Position numbers and translations under genes: made by a program. Below are positions 35,691 to 43,826 of a stretch of DNA of 64,000 nucleotides, one piece after another; positions within the stretch are counted from its first letter, which is position 1; each line of letters opens with the position of its first letter. The notes under the pieces were generated by a model, which was given only the letters and a program-made list of their open reading frames with translations, was not told the DNA's origin and did not search any database. The stretch comes from Gordonia insulae (GTDB lineage: Bacteria; Actinomycetota; Actinomycetes; Mycobacteriales; Mycobacteriaceae), in NCBI RefSeq assembly GCF_003855095.1, contig NZ_CP033972.1, positions 2,604,001-2,668,000 on the forward strand, read 5' to 3'.

Positions 35691-36452
35691 TCACGCCGAG
35701 CCAGAGGTGACCGCGATGATCGCGTCGCGTAATTCGGGACGGCAGATCACCAGATCCGGGAGGTAGGTGTCGTCCCGGTTGTACTGCAGGGGCGAGCCAT
35801 CGATGCGGCCGCACCACAGTCCCTTCGCCTGCGCCACCGCGACGGGAGCGGCCGAGTCCCACTCGTACTGGCCGCCGGCGTGGACATAGGCGTCGGCCTC
35901 GCCTCGGACCACCGCCATCGCCTTGGCCCCGGCCGATCCCATCGGTAGCAGATCACCCCCGAGAGCATCGGCCACCGGCTGCGAGAATGCCGGCGGCCGT
36001 GAGCCACTCACCACCACGCGCAGACGATCACCCTTCGGGACCGCTGCCAGCCCGTCGGTCGGCGTGATCGACACGGGGTCGTCGAGATAGGTGAGCCCGA
36101 GCGCCGGGAGAGCGACCGCTCCCGCGATCAGCCCATCGGTAGCCGACCACAGGGCCACATGTACCGCCCAGTCGGTGTGCCCCTCGGTGCCGTATTCACG
36201 GGTGCCGTCGACGGGGTCGACGATCCACACCCGCTCGGCGGTCAATCGACTCTTGTCGTCGGCGGACTCCTCGGACAGCACGGCGTCGTCGGGTCGCTCC
36301 GCAGCCAGGCGTTCGAGCAGGAGTTCGTTGGATCGCAGATCGCCTGCCTTGCCGAGTTCCTTTCCGCTCAGACCACTCTCGGCTCTGATGGCGATGAGCA
36401 GCTCGCCTGCGGCGGTTGCCAGATCACCGGCGAGTTCACGATCGACCGACAC
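35691..36452 (-). CDS. cysQ: 3'(2'),5'-bisphosphate nucleotidase, CysQ-type (inositol phosphatase fold)
   Basis: This 253-residue phosphatase starts at a GTG with AGGAGA 3 bases upstream. It shows the metal-binding motifs VLSEESADD and WIVDPVDGTREY, and the closing GGQYEWDSAAPVAVAQ segment. CysQ removes PAP and PAPS, and it follows cysNC by 28 bp, so sulfate activation and clearance of its product are made together. Confidence 0.92.
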   Translation of the reverse strand: MSVDRELAGDLATAAGELLIAIRAESGLSGKELGKAGDLRSNELLLERLAAERPDDAVLSEESADDKSRLTAERVWIVDPVDGTREYGTEGHTDWAVHVALWSATDGLIAGAVALPALGLTYLDDPVSITPTDGLAAVPKGDRLRVVVSGSRPPAFSQPVADALGGDLLPMGSAGAKAMAVVRGEADAYVHAGGQYEWDSAAPVAVAQAKGLWCGRIDGSPLQYNRDDTYLPDLVICRPELRDAIIAVTSGSA

Positions 36453-36480
36453 GTTCTCTCCTATGGCGTCCAGGGTCTCT

Positions 36481-38319
36481 CTAGAGTCCCAGATTGCGGA
36501 AGACCGATTCTGCCACCTCGGTGGGCGACCCATCCGAGGGCGACACCACGATGTCGGGATCGCGGGGCCGTTCGTATGGCGAGTCGATGCCGGTGAACTG
36601 ACTGATCTCCCCGCGACGCGCCTTCGCGTACAAGCCCTTCGGATCGCGTTCCTCACACAACTCGAGGGGCGTGTCGATAAAGATCTCGAAGAACGGAATC
36701 CGTCGTTCCGCATGGATCTCTCGGGCGCGTTGGCGCTCCTCGGCGAACGGACTGATGAGCGACACGATCGCGACCGCTCCCGAATCGGCGAACAGTGCTG
36801 CGACCTCGCTGGTGCGGCGGATGTTCTCGCGGCGGTCGTCGTCGGAGAACCCGAGGTCGGAGTTGAGCCCGTGGCGCAGGTTGTCGCCGTCCATCAGATA
36901 GGCGGGTCGCCCCTCCGCCACGAGTCGGCGTTCGAGTTCGACGGCCAGTGCGGACTTTCCTGACCCGGAGAGACCGGTCAGCCAGATCGTCGCTCCCTGA
37001 TGCGTGCGCTGCTCGCGCGTCACCTTGGTGGTCTGCCACACGACGTGGCTGTCCTTGCTGACCGGCGCGGTGATCATGCCCGCCCCCACCGTCTTGTTGG
37101 TGGCCTCGTCGATCAGGATGAAGCTGCCGGTCTCCCGGTTGCGGCGGTAGGAATCGAACATCACCGGCTGCTGGGTGTGCAATGCGACGCGGGCGATCTC
37201 GTTGAGGCGCAGTGCGGTTGCCTCCTCGTCCCGATGCAGCGTGTTGATGTCGAGCCGATAGTTGAGACCACTCACCTGCGCCCGCGTCAGCCGGGTGCCG
37301 CACATCATCTGGTAGCGGTTACCCGGCCGCAGGTCGGCGTCGTCGGAGAACCAGCACACCATCGCATCGATGTCGCGGCCGACATACGGCCGGTTGTTCG
37401 GTCGGGCGAGCATGTCACCGCGGACGATGTCGATCTCGTCGGCGAGCTCGATAGAGACCGCCATCGATGCGAACGCGGCGTCGACCTCACTGCCTCCCGG
37501 CCCCCAGATGTCGGTGATGGTGGTGCTGAAACCGCTTGGCAGCACCACGATCTCGTCTCCTCGGGACAACACGCCGCCGGCCACGGTCCCCGCGTAGGCA
37601 CGATGGTCGGCACCGTCGCCGCGCTGCGGTCGGATGACGTACTGCACCGGCATGCGTGCGTCGATGAGATTGCGGTCGGACGCGATGTAGACATTCTCCA
37701 GATGACTCAGCAAGGGGCGACCCTCGTACCAGGGCATGTTCACCGAATGGTCGACGACGTTGTCCCCCTGCAGCGCCGACAGCGGGATGAAGGTCAGATC
37801 GGTAACGTTCAGCTTGGCGGCGAACGAGACGAAGTCGTCGCAGATCTCGTCGAACCGCTCCTGCGACCAATCGACCAGATCCATCTTGTTGACACAGATC
37901 GTGAGATGCGGGATGCCCAGCAGCGAGGACAGGAAGGCGTGACGCCGGGTCTGTTCGAGGACACCCTTTCGGGCGTCGATGAGGATCATCGCGAGATCCG
38001 CCGTCGACGCCCCGGTCACCATGTTGCGGGTGTACTGCACATGCCCCGGGGTGTCGGCGATGATGAACTTGCGTCGCGGCGTGGAGAAATACCGGTACGC
38101 GACGTCGATGGTGATGCCCTGCTCCCGTTCGGCGCGCAGGCCGTCGGTCAGCAACGCCAGGTTCGCATACTCGTCGCCACGTTCCGCGCTCGTGCGTTCG
38201 ATGGATTCGAGTTGGTCGGTGAAGATACTCTTGGAGTCGAACAGCAGTCGACCGATGAGCGTCGACTTGCCGTCGTCGACCGAACCCGCCGTCGCGAGCC
38301 GCAGCAGTTCCTTGGACAT
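36481..38319 (-). CDS. cysNC: Bifunctional sulfate adenylyltransferase subunit 1 / APS kinase
   Basis: This 612-residue protein joins a GTPase (residues 1 to about 430; GSVDDGKSTLIGRL, DTPGHVQYTRNM, NKMDLVDW) to an APS kinase (about 440-612; TGLSGSGKSALA, DGDNLRHGLN, GLYAKARRGEI). The GTPase drives APS formation with CysD and the kinase makes PAPS. The start overlaps the cysD stop (TGATG). The PAPS it supplies could also serve the sulfotransferase-like protein encoded near 50 kb. Confidence 0.95.
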   Translation of the reverse strand: MSKELLRLATAGSVDDGKSTLIGRLLFDSKSIFTDQLESIERTSAERGDEYANLALLTDGLRAEREQGITIDVAYRYFSTPRRKFIIADTPGHVQYTRNMVTGASTADLAMILIDARKGVLEQTRRHAFLSSLLGIPHLTICVNKMDLVDWSQERFDEICDDFVSFAAKLNVTDLTFIPLSALQGDNVVDHSVNMPWYEGRPLLSHLENVYIASDRNLIDARMPVQYVIRPQRGDGADHRAYAGTVAGGVLSRGDEIVVLPSGFSTTITDIWGPGGSEVDAAFASMAVSIELADEIDIVRGDMLARPNNRPYVGRDIDAMVCWFSDDADLRPGNRYQMMCGTRLTRAQVSGLNYRLDINTLHRDEEATALRLNEIARVALHTQQPVMFDSYRRNRETGSFILIDEATNKTVGAGMITAPVSKDSHVVWQTTKVTREQRTHQGATIWLTGLSGSGKSALAVELERRLVAEGRPAYLMDGDNLRHGLNSDLGFSDDDRRENIRRTSEVAALFADSGAVAIVSLISPFAEERQRAREIHAERRIPFFEIFIDTPLELCEERDPKGLYAKARRGEISQFTGIDSPYERPRDPDIVVSPSDGSPTEVAESVFRNLGL

Positions 38320-39263
38320 CAGAAGTACCCCTCCTTCTTCCGATCCTCCATACCCGCCTCCGAGATCCGGTCGTCGGCGCGTGTCGCGCCGCGTTCGGTG
38401 ACGCGGGTGATCTCGATCTCCTCGATCACCTTGTCGATGGTGTCCGCGACGCTGAGCACGCAGCCGGTGCATGTCGCATCGCCGACGGTGCGGAACCGGA
38501 CCGTGTCGATGTGCGGCTGTTCTCCCGGATGTAGTTGCAGGAAGCGAGTTCTCGCCAACAGCATGCCGTCGCGCGGAACCACCTCCCGTTCGTGGGCGTA
38601 ATAGATCGGTGGGAGATCGATGTCCTCGGCGCCGATGTACTGCCAGATGTCGAGTTCGGTCCAGTTACTCAACGGGAACACCCGGATGTGCTCGCCCTTG
38701 TGGTGGCGACCGTTGTACAGGTGCCAGAGCTCGGGACGCTGCGCGCGCGGATCCCAGGCACCGAACTCGTCGCGGAAACTGAAGACCCGCTCCTTGGCCC
38801 GCGCCTTCTCCTCGTCGCGTCGGGCGCCCCCGAACACGGCGTCGAAGCGGTTCTCGGTGATGCCGCGCAGCAACGCGGTGGTCTGCAAGCGGTTCCGGCT
38901 CGCGCCCGGCCCGGTGTCCTCGACGACCCGTCCGGCGTCGATGTCGTCCTGCACCGAGCTCACGACCAGACGGACACCGGTCTGCTCGACCACGCGGTCG
39001 CGGTAGGCGATGACCTCGTCGAAATTGTGTCCCGTGTCGACGTGCATCAGCGGGAACGGCACCGGGGCGGGCCAGAACGCCTTGCGTGCGAGGTGGAACA
39101 TCACCACCGAGTCCTTGCCACCGGAGAACAGCAGCACCGGTCGCTCGAACGTGGCGGCCACCTCGCGGATGATGTGCACCGATTCGGCCTCGAGCGCCGC
39201 AAGGTGCGTCAGCTCGTAGCCGTGGTGAACGTGTTGATCGCTCGCGTCAGTCATGCTCGACAC
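38319..39263 (-). CDS. cysD: Sulfate adenylyltransferase subunit 2
   Basis: This 314-residue ATP-pyrophosphatase-fold enzyme adenylates sulfate. LLFSGGKDSVVMFHLA is the PP-loop, and the later motifs MHVDTGHNF, GARRDEEKARAKER and PLSNWTELDIWQYI are typical. A GTG at 39263 follows GGGAGA; an ATG three codons later is also possible. It is the first gene of the cysD-cysNC-cysQ operon. Confidence 0.95.
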   Translation of the reverse strand: MSSMTDASDQHVHHGYELTHLAALEAESVHIIREVAATFERPVLLFSGGKDSVVMFHLARKAFWPAPVPFPLMHVDTGHNFDEVIAYRDRVVEQTGVRLVVSSVQDDIDAGRVVEDTGPGASRNRLQTTALLRGITENRFDAVFGGARRDEEKARAKERVFSFRDEFGAWDPRAQRPELWHLYNGRHHKGEHIRVFPLSNWTELDIWQYIGAEDIDLPPIYYAHEREVVPRDGMLLARTRFLQLHPGEQPHIDTVRFRTVGDATCTGCVLSVADTIDKVIEEIEITRVTERGATRADDRISEAGMEDRKKEGYF

Positions 39264-39284
39264 CCGTGACCATCTCCCTTGACA

Positions 39285-39300
39285 TGTCGAATATTCGACA
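39285..39300. promoter_or_regulatory. 16-bp perfect palindrome between cysD and an IclR-like regulator
   Basis: TGTCGAATATTCGACA is fully self-complementary. It lies 22 bp upstream of the cysD start and 16 bp upstream of the divergent regulator start, so a bound dimer would cover both promoters. This is the geometry of an autoregulating divergent repressor. Confidence 0.7.
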
Positions 39301-39315
39301 CTCAGTATTGACTAT

Positions 39316-40242
39316 GTGACACAGACCGTAAGTGACCCCGCCGACGCGCGTCAACCAGGCTCGCCCCCGACCGCGCGAGTGATCAGCATCGTCGAACTCC
39401 TCGCCGGTCCGGATCAGCCGTCACTGACGCTTGCCGAAATTGTCCGCCAGATCGGGCTCTCGCGCGCCACTGCACACGCGATCGTCGGCGAACTGGTGAC
39501 ACGCGGATGGTTGGTCCGCGACCCGACGTCGGGCACCTACGGTCTCGGGCCCGGTTTTGTGACCATGGCACGGACCGCCGGAGATGCCGACCACCTGGGC
39601 CGATGGGCCGGCGGCGCCGCCCGCGAGCTCAGCGACCGGACCGGTTTCGCATGCTTCGTCGCGCGCCGCACGTCGCCCGACGCGATCACGGTTGCAGACC
39701 ACGTTGTGCCCGACCACCTCGCCGATCACTCCGGCGGCAGGCCGACCGATGCGGGCGAGGCGTCACCGTGGTTCCGGTTCGGACAGCGCATCCGGCTGCG
39801 CCCACCCATCTGCCGTGAGTTCATCGCCTGGGAGCCCGAGGACATCCGCGCAACCTGGATCGCACAGGCGCCGGAGGCGACTCGGACCCGTCTGCGCATG
39901 GTGCTCGACGTCATCGTCGAGCGTGGGTATTCGATCGAGCGGATGACCGACGACCACGTCGCGATGGTCGATGCCCTGAGTTCGCTCGACTCCATGTCCG
40001 ACCGGCTGCGCGCCAAGGTCGGGGACCTGTTGACCGAGCTGTCGGTGATCGACTACCTGCCCGACGAGCTCGACGGCGAGATCGCTGCGGTGACCATCGG
40101 CGCTCCCATCATCGACGCCTCGCGGCGCGTGGTGGCATCCATCGTCGCCTGCCCCAACACGACTCTGTCCGTCGGCGAGCTCGACGACCTCGCCGCCGCA
40201 ACGCGGTCGGCGGCCGACGGGATCTCCAGCCACCTGGCATGA
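39316..40242 (+). CDS. IclR-like winged-helix transcriptional regulator
   Basis: This 308-residue protein has an N-terminal winged helix (ISIVELLAGPDQPSLTLAEI and then IGLSRATAHAIVGELVTRGW, about residues 24-65) and a C-terminal domain of IclR length with weak sequence match. The GTG start has no clear ribosome-binding site, so a leaderless mRNA is possible. Position and the shared palindrome suggest that it controls cysD-cysNC-cysQ. IclR proteins usually sense small acids, so the ligand is an open question. Confidence 0.75.
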   Translation: MTQTVSDPADARQPGSPPTARVISIVELLAGPDQPSLTLAEIVRQIGLSRATAHAIVGELVTRGWLVRDPTSGTYGLGPGFVTMARTAGDADHLGRWAGGAARELSDRTGFACFVARRTSPDAITVADHVVPDHLADHSGGRPTDAGEASPWFRFGQRIRLRPPICREFIAWEPEDIRATWIAQAPEATRTRLRMVLDVIVERGYSIERMTDDHVAMVDALSSLDSMSDRLRAKVGDLLTELSVIDYLPDELDGEIAAVTIGAPIIDASRRVVASIVACPNTTLSVGELDDLAAATRSAADGISSHLA

Positions 40243-40368
40243 GGCGGTTCATTCGAGAAGTGGACATATCGGTCACGGAAGCGACACGGTTCACGCAATC
40301 GGGTAGCACCAGCCCCGTGCGTCACGGAACGGTGGGCAACACCGCGATCCCTCACGAAAGACAGCACC

Positions 40369-40839
40369 ATGCGCTCACGCCCACTACGCACCCGCCTCGG
40401 CGGCACACTGCTGGCCGTCGCTGCGGCGGTCGGACTCGGTTCGATCGGGACGGGTACGGCCGCCGCGGAGACCGTCGTCCCCTTGGAGCGCTGCTGGGGC
40501 GTCAGCCCGAACATCGTCGACCAGCCGTTCAGCACGGCCCGACTCTTCGTCAGTCCGGAGGGACGGGGTCGGGTCGTCGCCCGGGTTCGCGACGTGTCGA
40601 GTTTCTGGATTCCCACCGGCGGCTATCAGTCGGTCGGGCGGCTGGAGTGGCACAACCTGACCACCGGGCGCAAGGGCGCCGCCGTCAATGCCGCATCGAT
40701 CGGCCTCTACGTCGGCGGCCCGACGTTCCACGTCAACACCGGGCCCGGCACGGTACGCGTCACGTTCAGTGCGGTGAACCGCAATGCGCTCTGGGCCATC
40801 CCCAGCACTACGTGCATTGGCACCCTGAGGGTGGGATGA
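40369..40839 (+). CDS. Small secreted protein of unknown function
   Basis: This 156-residue protein has a clear Sec signal peptide (RTRLGGTLLAVAAAVGLGSIG) with probable cleavage after TAAA (about residue 34). The mature part is about 120 residues, probably beta-rich, with two cysteines (ERCWG and TTCIG) that could pair. It resembles small secreted actinobacterial proteins without assigned function. It lies 126 bp after the IclR-like gene. Confidence 0.72.
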   Translation: MRSRPLRTRLGGTLLAVAAAVGLGSIGTGTAAAETVVPLERCWGVSPNIVDQPFSTARLFVSPEGRGRVVARVRDVSSFWIPTGGYQSVGRLEWHNLTTGRKGAAVNAASIGLYVGGPTFHVNTGPGTVRVTFSAVNRNALWAIPSTTCIGTLRVG

Positions 40840-40918
40840 ACGGACATCATGCGGCGCTACGCCCAAACGAGTGAGACAACCGATCAGCCGCAGGATGTCA
40901 ACGTCGTCGCCGTCGATG

Positions 40919-41322
40919 TCACGCGTGGTACGCGACGCAATCCGGATCCGGTAGGTCGCCTGGCGGATCTCGGGTGACCCACGCGAACTCGAAAGAACTG
41001 AGAAGTCCCTTCGTCACGAAGACGATGATCTCCCCGACGAACTCGCGCTCAACCCACACCTCGGCCGCCACTGGCGGTGGCCCGTCGGGGATCCGGGCAG
41101 GCCGGACTGATGGATTCTCGAACTGCCAGAAGCGCTGTGCCGGGCATCGCCCTGGACGATCCTGAGTTGATCGAGTTGAGTCCGCAGGATCGCACCTGCA
41201 TCTCCGGACACGAGGCGGAGGATGTGCGAGAGGATGTCGATCTCACGATCGGTGAGTGGTCGGGCCGCTCGTGATGTCCGCGGTGTCCGGTTGGGTCGGG
41301 CCTCGGCGGAAGGATCGCTCAC
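40919..41322 (-). pseudogene. Second immunity-type paralogue, frameshifted
   Basis: The gene opens at a GTG that overlaps the stop of the intact paralogue (GTGA). It reads DREIDILSHILRLVSGDAGAI and QLDQLRIVQGDARHSA, parallel to the upstream copy. Near 41140-41150 the homology moves to another frame, which reads FWQFENPSVRPARIPDGPPP, then VAAEVWVEREFVGEIIVFV, then LSSFEFAWVTRDPPGDLP, and stops at 40919. The shifted part matches DGPLPVAAQAW, GEVMLFV and LLEFAWVTDE of the intact copy. One small indel therefore splits an otherwise full-length gene. Confidence 0.8.
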
Positions 41323-41711
41323 ACCGCTCCAAAGCGTATGGAGTCGAGAGGCGGGAACGCAGAGGGCCTTTCATCGGTCACCCACGCGAACTCGAGCAAC
41401 GACATCCGCCCGTCCGAGACGAACAGCATCACCTCGCCGAGGTAGTCTCCTCCGTCCCACGCCTGGGCAGCGACCGGCAGCGGTCCGTCGGACAGATCGG
41501 CAGATCTCGCCGCCGAGCCCACGGTGAGGGACACCTGGATCGGCGAATCGCCTCGGACGACAGACGCGTGCTCGAGCTGATCCCGAAGGACATTCCGCTC
41601 CGGTTCGGGCAGGACACTGATGAATCGGCCAATCAGCTCCTCCTCGTCGGGAGTCAGTTGTCGTGCATCGTCATTGGACACAGTTACACCTTTCGCCTGC
41701 GAGTTCGTCAC
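41319..41711 (-). CDS. Probable immunity protein for the adjacent type VII effector
   Basis: This 130-residue cytosolic protein (no signal or membrane helix) has DEEELIGRFISVLPEPERNVL, DGPLPVAAQAWDGGDYLGEV and SLLEFAWVTDE. Proteins of this size and pattern follow polymorphic toxins in many actinobacteria. The GTG at 41711 overlaps the restored stop of the effector (GTGA, stop at 41708), which favours it over a GTG at 41681. Its role as an immunity protein is inferred from position, coupling and the tandem paralogue. Confidence 0.7.
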   Translation of the reverse strand: MTNSQAKGVTVSNDDARQLTPDEEELIGRFISVLPEPERNVLRDQLEHASVVRGDSPIQVSLTVGSAARSADLSDGPLPVAAQAWDGGDYLGEVMLFVSDGRMSLLEFAWVTDERPSAFPPLDSIRFGAV

Positions 41712-42981
41712 GGGATGTATGCGGTTCCGATCTTGAACACTCCTGCCGAGTCATAGAACCTCGGACCTCCACCTCGGTTCCGTTGACGATAACTGTGATC
41801 GGATTTCGTGCGTCGTACACGGTGCCGGGCGAAAGGTCCGGAACCTCCTTGACTTTACGAACGAGCGACTCGACGAAGTCTGCCGGGGACTCGAACTGGT
41901 CAACCAGCGGGCCGAGCTTGTGCTCCGGTTTGTCGACCACATGTGACACGCTTCCGGGCTTCCGCGCATAGTCGATCGTGTCCTGCACCGACTTCGGAAT
42001 AGGCTTGGGTAGATCGTCTGCCTTCCCACTCAGGGTCTTCGGGGATCGCCCTACGATCTCGTCGATCTTGGTATCGAGCTCAGACAGCCCGTGGCCCACC
42101 ATCTTCCCTGTTTTCGATAGCTTGGCGGAGTTCTTGACGAGATCGATGAAGCCCTTGATCTTGCGTGCCGTGGACGCGATTCTCGATGCTGCAACCCCGA
42201 CACCCGCCGCGGTCGCAATGCCGGCGGTCACGAAGCTGAGCGCGATCCCGACCGCGGTCGCCGCCACCTGTTCGGCGATCATCTGTTCGACGGCGTCCTT
42301 GATGTCGCTGCGGAGGTCGTCGAGCGTCTTCTTGAATTCACCGCTCGCCGCCCCGAGGTGCCGTACGCCGGCGTCTACCTCGTCGACCGCTGACTTGAGA
42401 GTGGTGAACTCCCCCTCTATCAGGTCGATTTCGGGGCTCCGATCATCCACGATGATGCGGCCCCCGCTCTCCATCGAGCGAATCGCAGAAGCGACACCGC
42501 CTCCGAGAAAGGCGTTCCACGCGTCGGCGGCACTGACGAGCTTTCCGGTGTCGCCGTTCGGTACCGGTACACCGATCTCACCGACCAGATCGATCACGCC
42601 TTGGAGCCCCGCGCCCGAGTCGCCGACAGCACTCGGCGGTGGAAGCGAATCCGCCACGATTGGCGTAACCCCACTGATGCGATGTTCACCCGGCACCGAG
42701 GTCAGACCATCCGACTCCGCCCAGTTGTAGGCTGTCTGCTTCACCCGGGACGAGAACGACACCAGTGCCGCCGACGTGCCGGTGATCCCGGAGATCATCG
42801 TCTTGGCGCCGGCGTCGTACTCGGCACCCCACTGGTTACCTGCGACATCCGAGCCCGCCATCGACCCCGTGCCGGCGAGTGACGAGATCAGAACGGCTGC
42901 ACCATCGGCAAGATGCTGCGAGGCGTCATCGGCTGCACGTGCGATCTGGAAGTACCGCTCATAGACGATGTCCGTGGGCAT
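41671..42981 (-). CDS. Type VII-secreted polymorphic-toxin-like effector with frameshifted C-terminus
   Basis: The protein reads 436 codons. An N-terminal helical region (about 1-110) resembles WXG/LXG-type effectors. A middle region (about 190-290) includes a glycine/alanine-rich hydrophobic stretch (ALSFVTAGIATAAGVGVAAS). The C-terminal domain (about 335-409) reads KPEHKLGPLVDQFESP, GTVYDARNPITVIVNGTEVEVRG. After SM the current frame gives an unlikely tail. The next frame gives SAGVFKIGTAYIP and stops at 41708, so about one base is missing near 41750-41756. The TGATG overlap with the upstream WXG-like gene indicates secretion with it. The toxin activity is not recognised. Confidence 0.72.
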   Translation of the reverse strand: MPTDIVYERYFQIARAADDASQHLADGAAVLISSLAGTGSMAGSDVAGNQWGAEYDAGAKTMISGITGTSAALVSFSSRVKQTAYNWAESDGLTSVPGEHRISGVTPIVADSLPPPSAVGDSGAGLQGVIDLVGEIGVPVPNGDTGKLVSAADAWNAFLGGGVASAIRSMESGGRIIVDDRSPEIDLIEGEFTTLKSAVDEVDAGVRHLGAASGEFKKTLDDLRSDIKDAVEQMIAEQVAATAVGIALSFVTAGIATAAGVGVAASRIASTARKIKGFIDLVKNSAKLSKTGKMVGHGLSELDTKIDEIVGRSPKTLSGKADDLPKPIPKSVQDTIDYARKPGSVSHVVDKPEHKLGPLVDQFESPADFVESLVRKVKEVPDLSPGTVYDARNPITVIVNGTEVEVRGSMTRQECSRSEPHTSRDELAGERCNCVQ

Positions 42982-43277
42982 CAGCCACCACCGAACATCG
43001 AACGGTTGATCTTGTGCGCCTTTTCGTAACCGTCACCGACGTCACCGAGCCAGTCCGACAGCGCACCCAGCGCCGCGTCGAGCTCCTTGGAGACACCGAG
43101 CCACTCCTCGGTCAGTTCACGGAATCTGTCACCCGACTCACCCCGAAAAGTGACCTCAGATCGCACCGCCTCCCCGCGCACCTGCTTCGTCGCCGATTCG
43201 AGTTCCGACCGGAATGAGTCGAATCGTCGCTTACCATCGCGGATCTGTTCGAGATCAAAGACCAACCGGCCGGCCAT
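42981..43277 (-). CDS. WXG100-like (ESAT-6-type) protein, effector partner
   Basis: This 98-residue all-helical protein has the WXG100 shape: helix 1 (about 8-35), a turn FRGESGDRF at 44-52 where Phe replaces the Trp of WXG, and helix 2 with WLGDVGDGYEKAH near the C-terminus. The start at 43277 gives the family length of about 100 residues; a longer reading to 43493 only overlaps the neighbouring gene. Its stop overlaps the effector start (TGATG). Confidence 0.75.
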   Translation of the reverse strand: MAGRLVFDLEQIRDGKRRFDSFRSELESATKQVRGEAVRSEVTFRGESGDRFRELTEEWLGVSKELDAALGALSDWLGDVGDGYEKAHKINRSMFGGG

Positions 43278-43318
43278 CACAGCACCAGTCGTTCGAGTTC
43301 GTAGGCGGAGCGGGAGTC

Positions 43319-43588
43319 CTACGCCTCGAAGGTCCGAGCCGCGTTGGTCAACTTCGGAGGAATCTCGTCGAGCCGCGTGGGCGCACTCTCCACACGCTTG
43401 CGCAGATCGGCCAACTCGGTCTCGAAGGTATCTCCGCGTCGACCGATCCACCCCTCGCGCAACAGGTCCGCGGTCCTGTGCAGGACCTTCCAACCATCCC
43501 GCGAGGTTTCCCCCATCGAGGCGATGACCCTGGCGATCGTCGCCACATCGTCGAGGTCGACCGAGACCTCTGAATCCGGTGAACCCAT
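43319..43588 (-). CDS. WXG100 (ESAT-6-type) protein
   Basis: This 89-residue protein has a true W-x-G turn (Trp47-Ile-Gly49, in REGWIGRRGDTF) between two amphipathic helices. It is the first gene of the toxin cassette and lies 41 bp before the second WXG-like gene. Two such proteins normally form a heterodimer that leads the effector to an ESX secretion machine. No such machine is encoded here apart from an orphan eccA. Confidence 0.82.
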   Translation of the reverse strand: MGSPDSEVSVDLDDVATIARVIASMGETSRDGWKVLHRTADLLREGWIGRRGDTFETELADLRKRVESAPTRLDEIPPKLTNAARTFEA

Positions 43589-43826
43589 CTACTCAACGCC
43601 CCCACATCAGTTCGGCAGCATGGCTCGCAATCGCAAGTCACGAATCTGACGCAGCGCTTCACGTGCCGGTTCCACTCTCGGAGCGAGACATCGATCACAC
43701 CGAGGGCACCCCGCTGCACCATCACGTCTTCGTCACAGATCACCTACATCGCTCGCGCAGCGGCCGGAGAGGCGCTGGCATGGCAGGTGACATGCACGAC
43801 AGACGGTGCCGACGTCGGGGAGCTCC
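43589..43826. other. 238-bp divergent spacer, no gene seen
   Basis: This spacer separates the minus-strand toxin cassette from the plus-strand glycosidase-like gene and must hold both promoters. I see no strong inverted repeat or coding potential. Confidence 0.6.

Noticed and set aside
41319..41681. Shorter start (GTG 41681) for the intact immunity-type gene
   Set aside because: It has an AAAGG upstream, but the GTG at 41711 overlaps the restored effector stop as GTGA, the same coupling seen at the next gene boundary.
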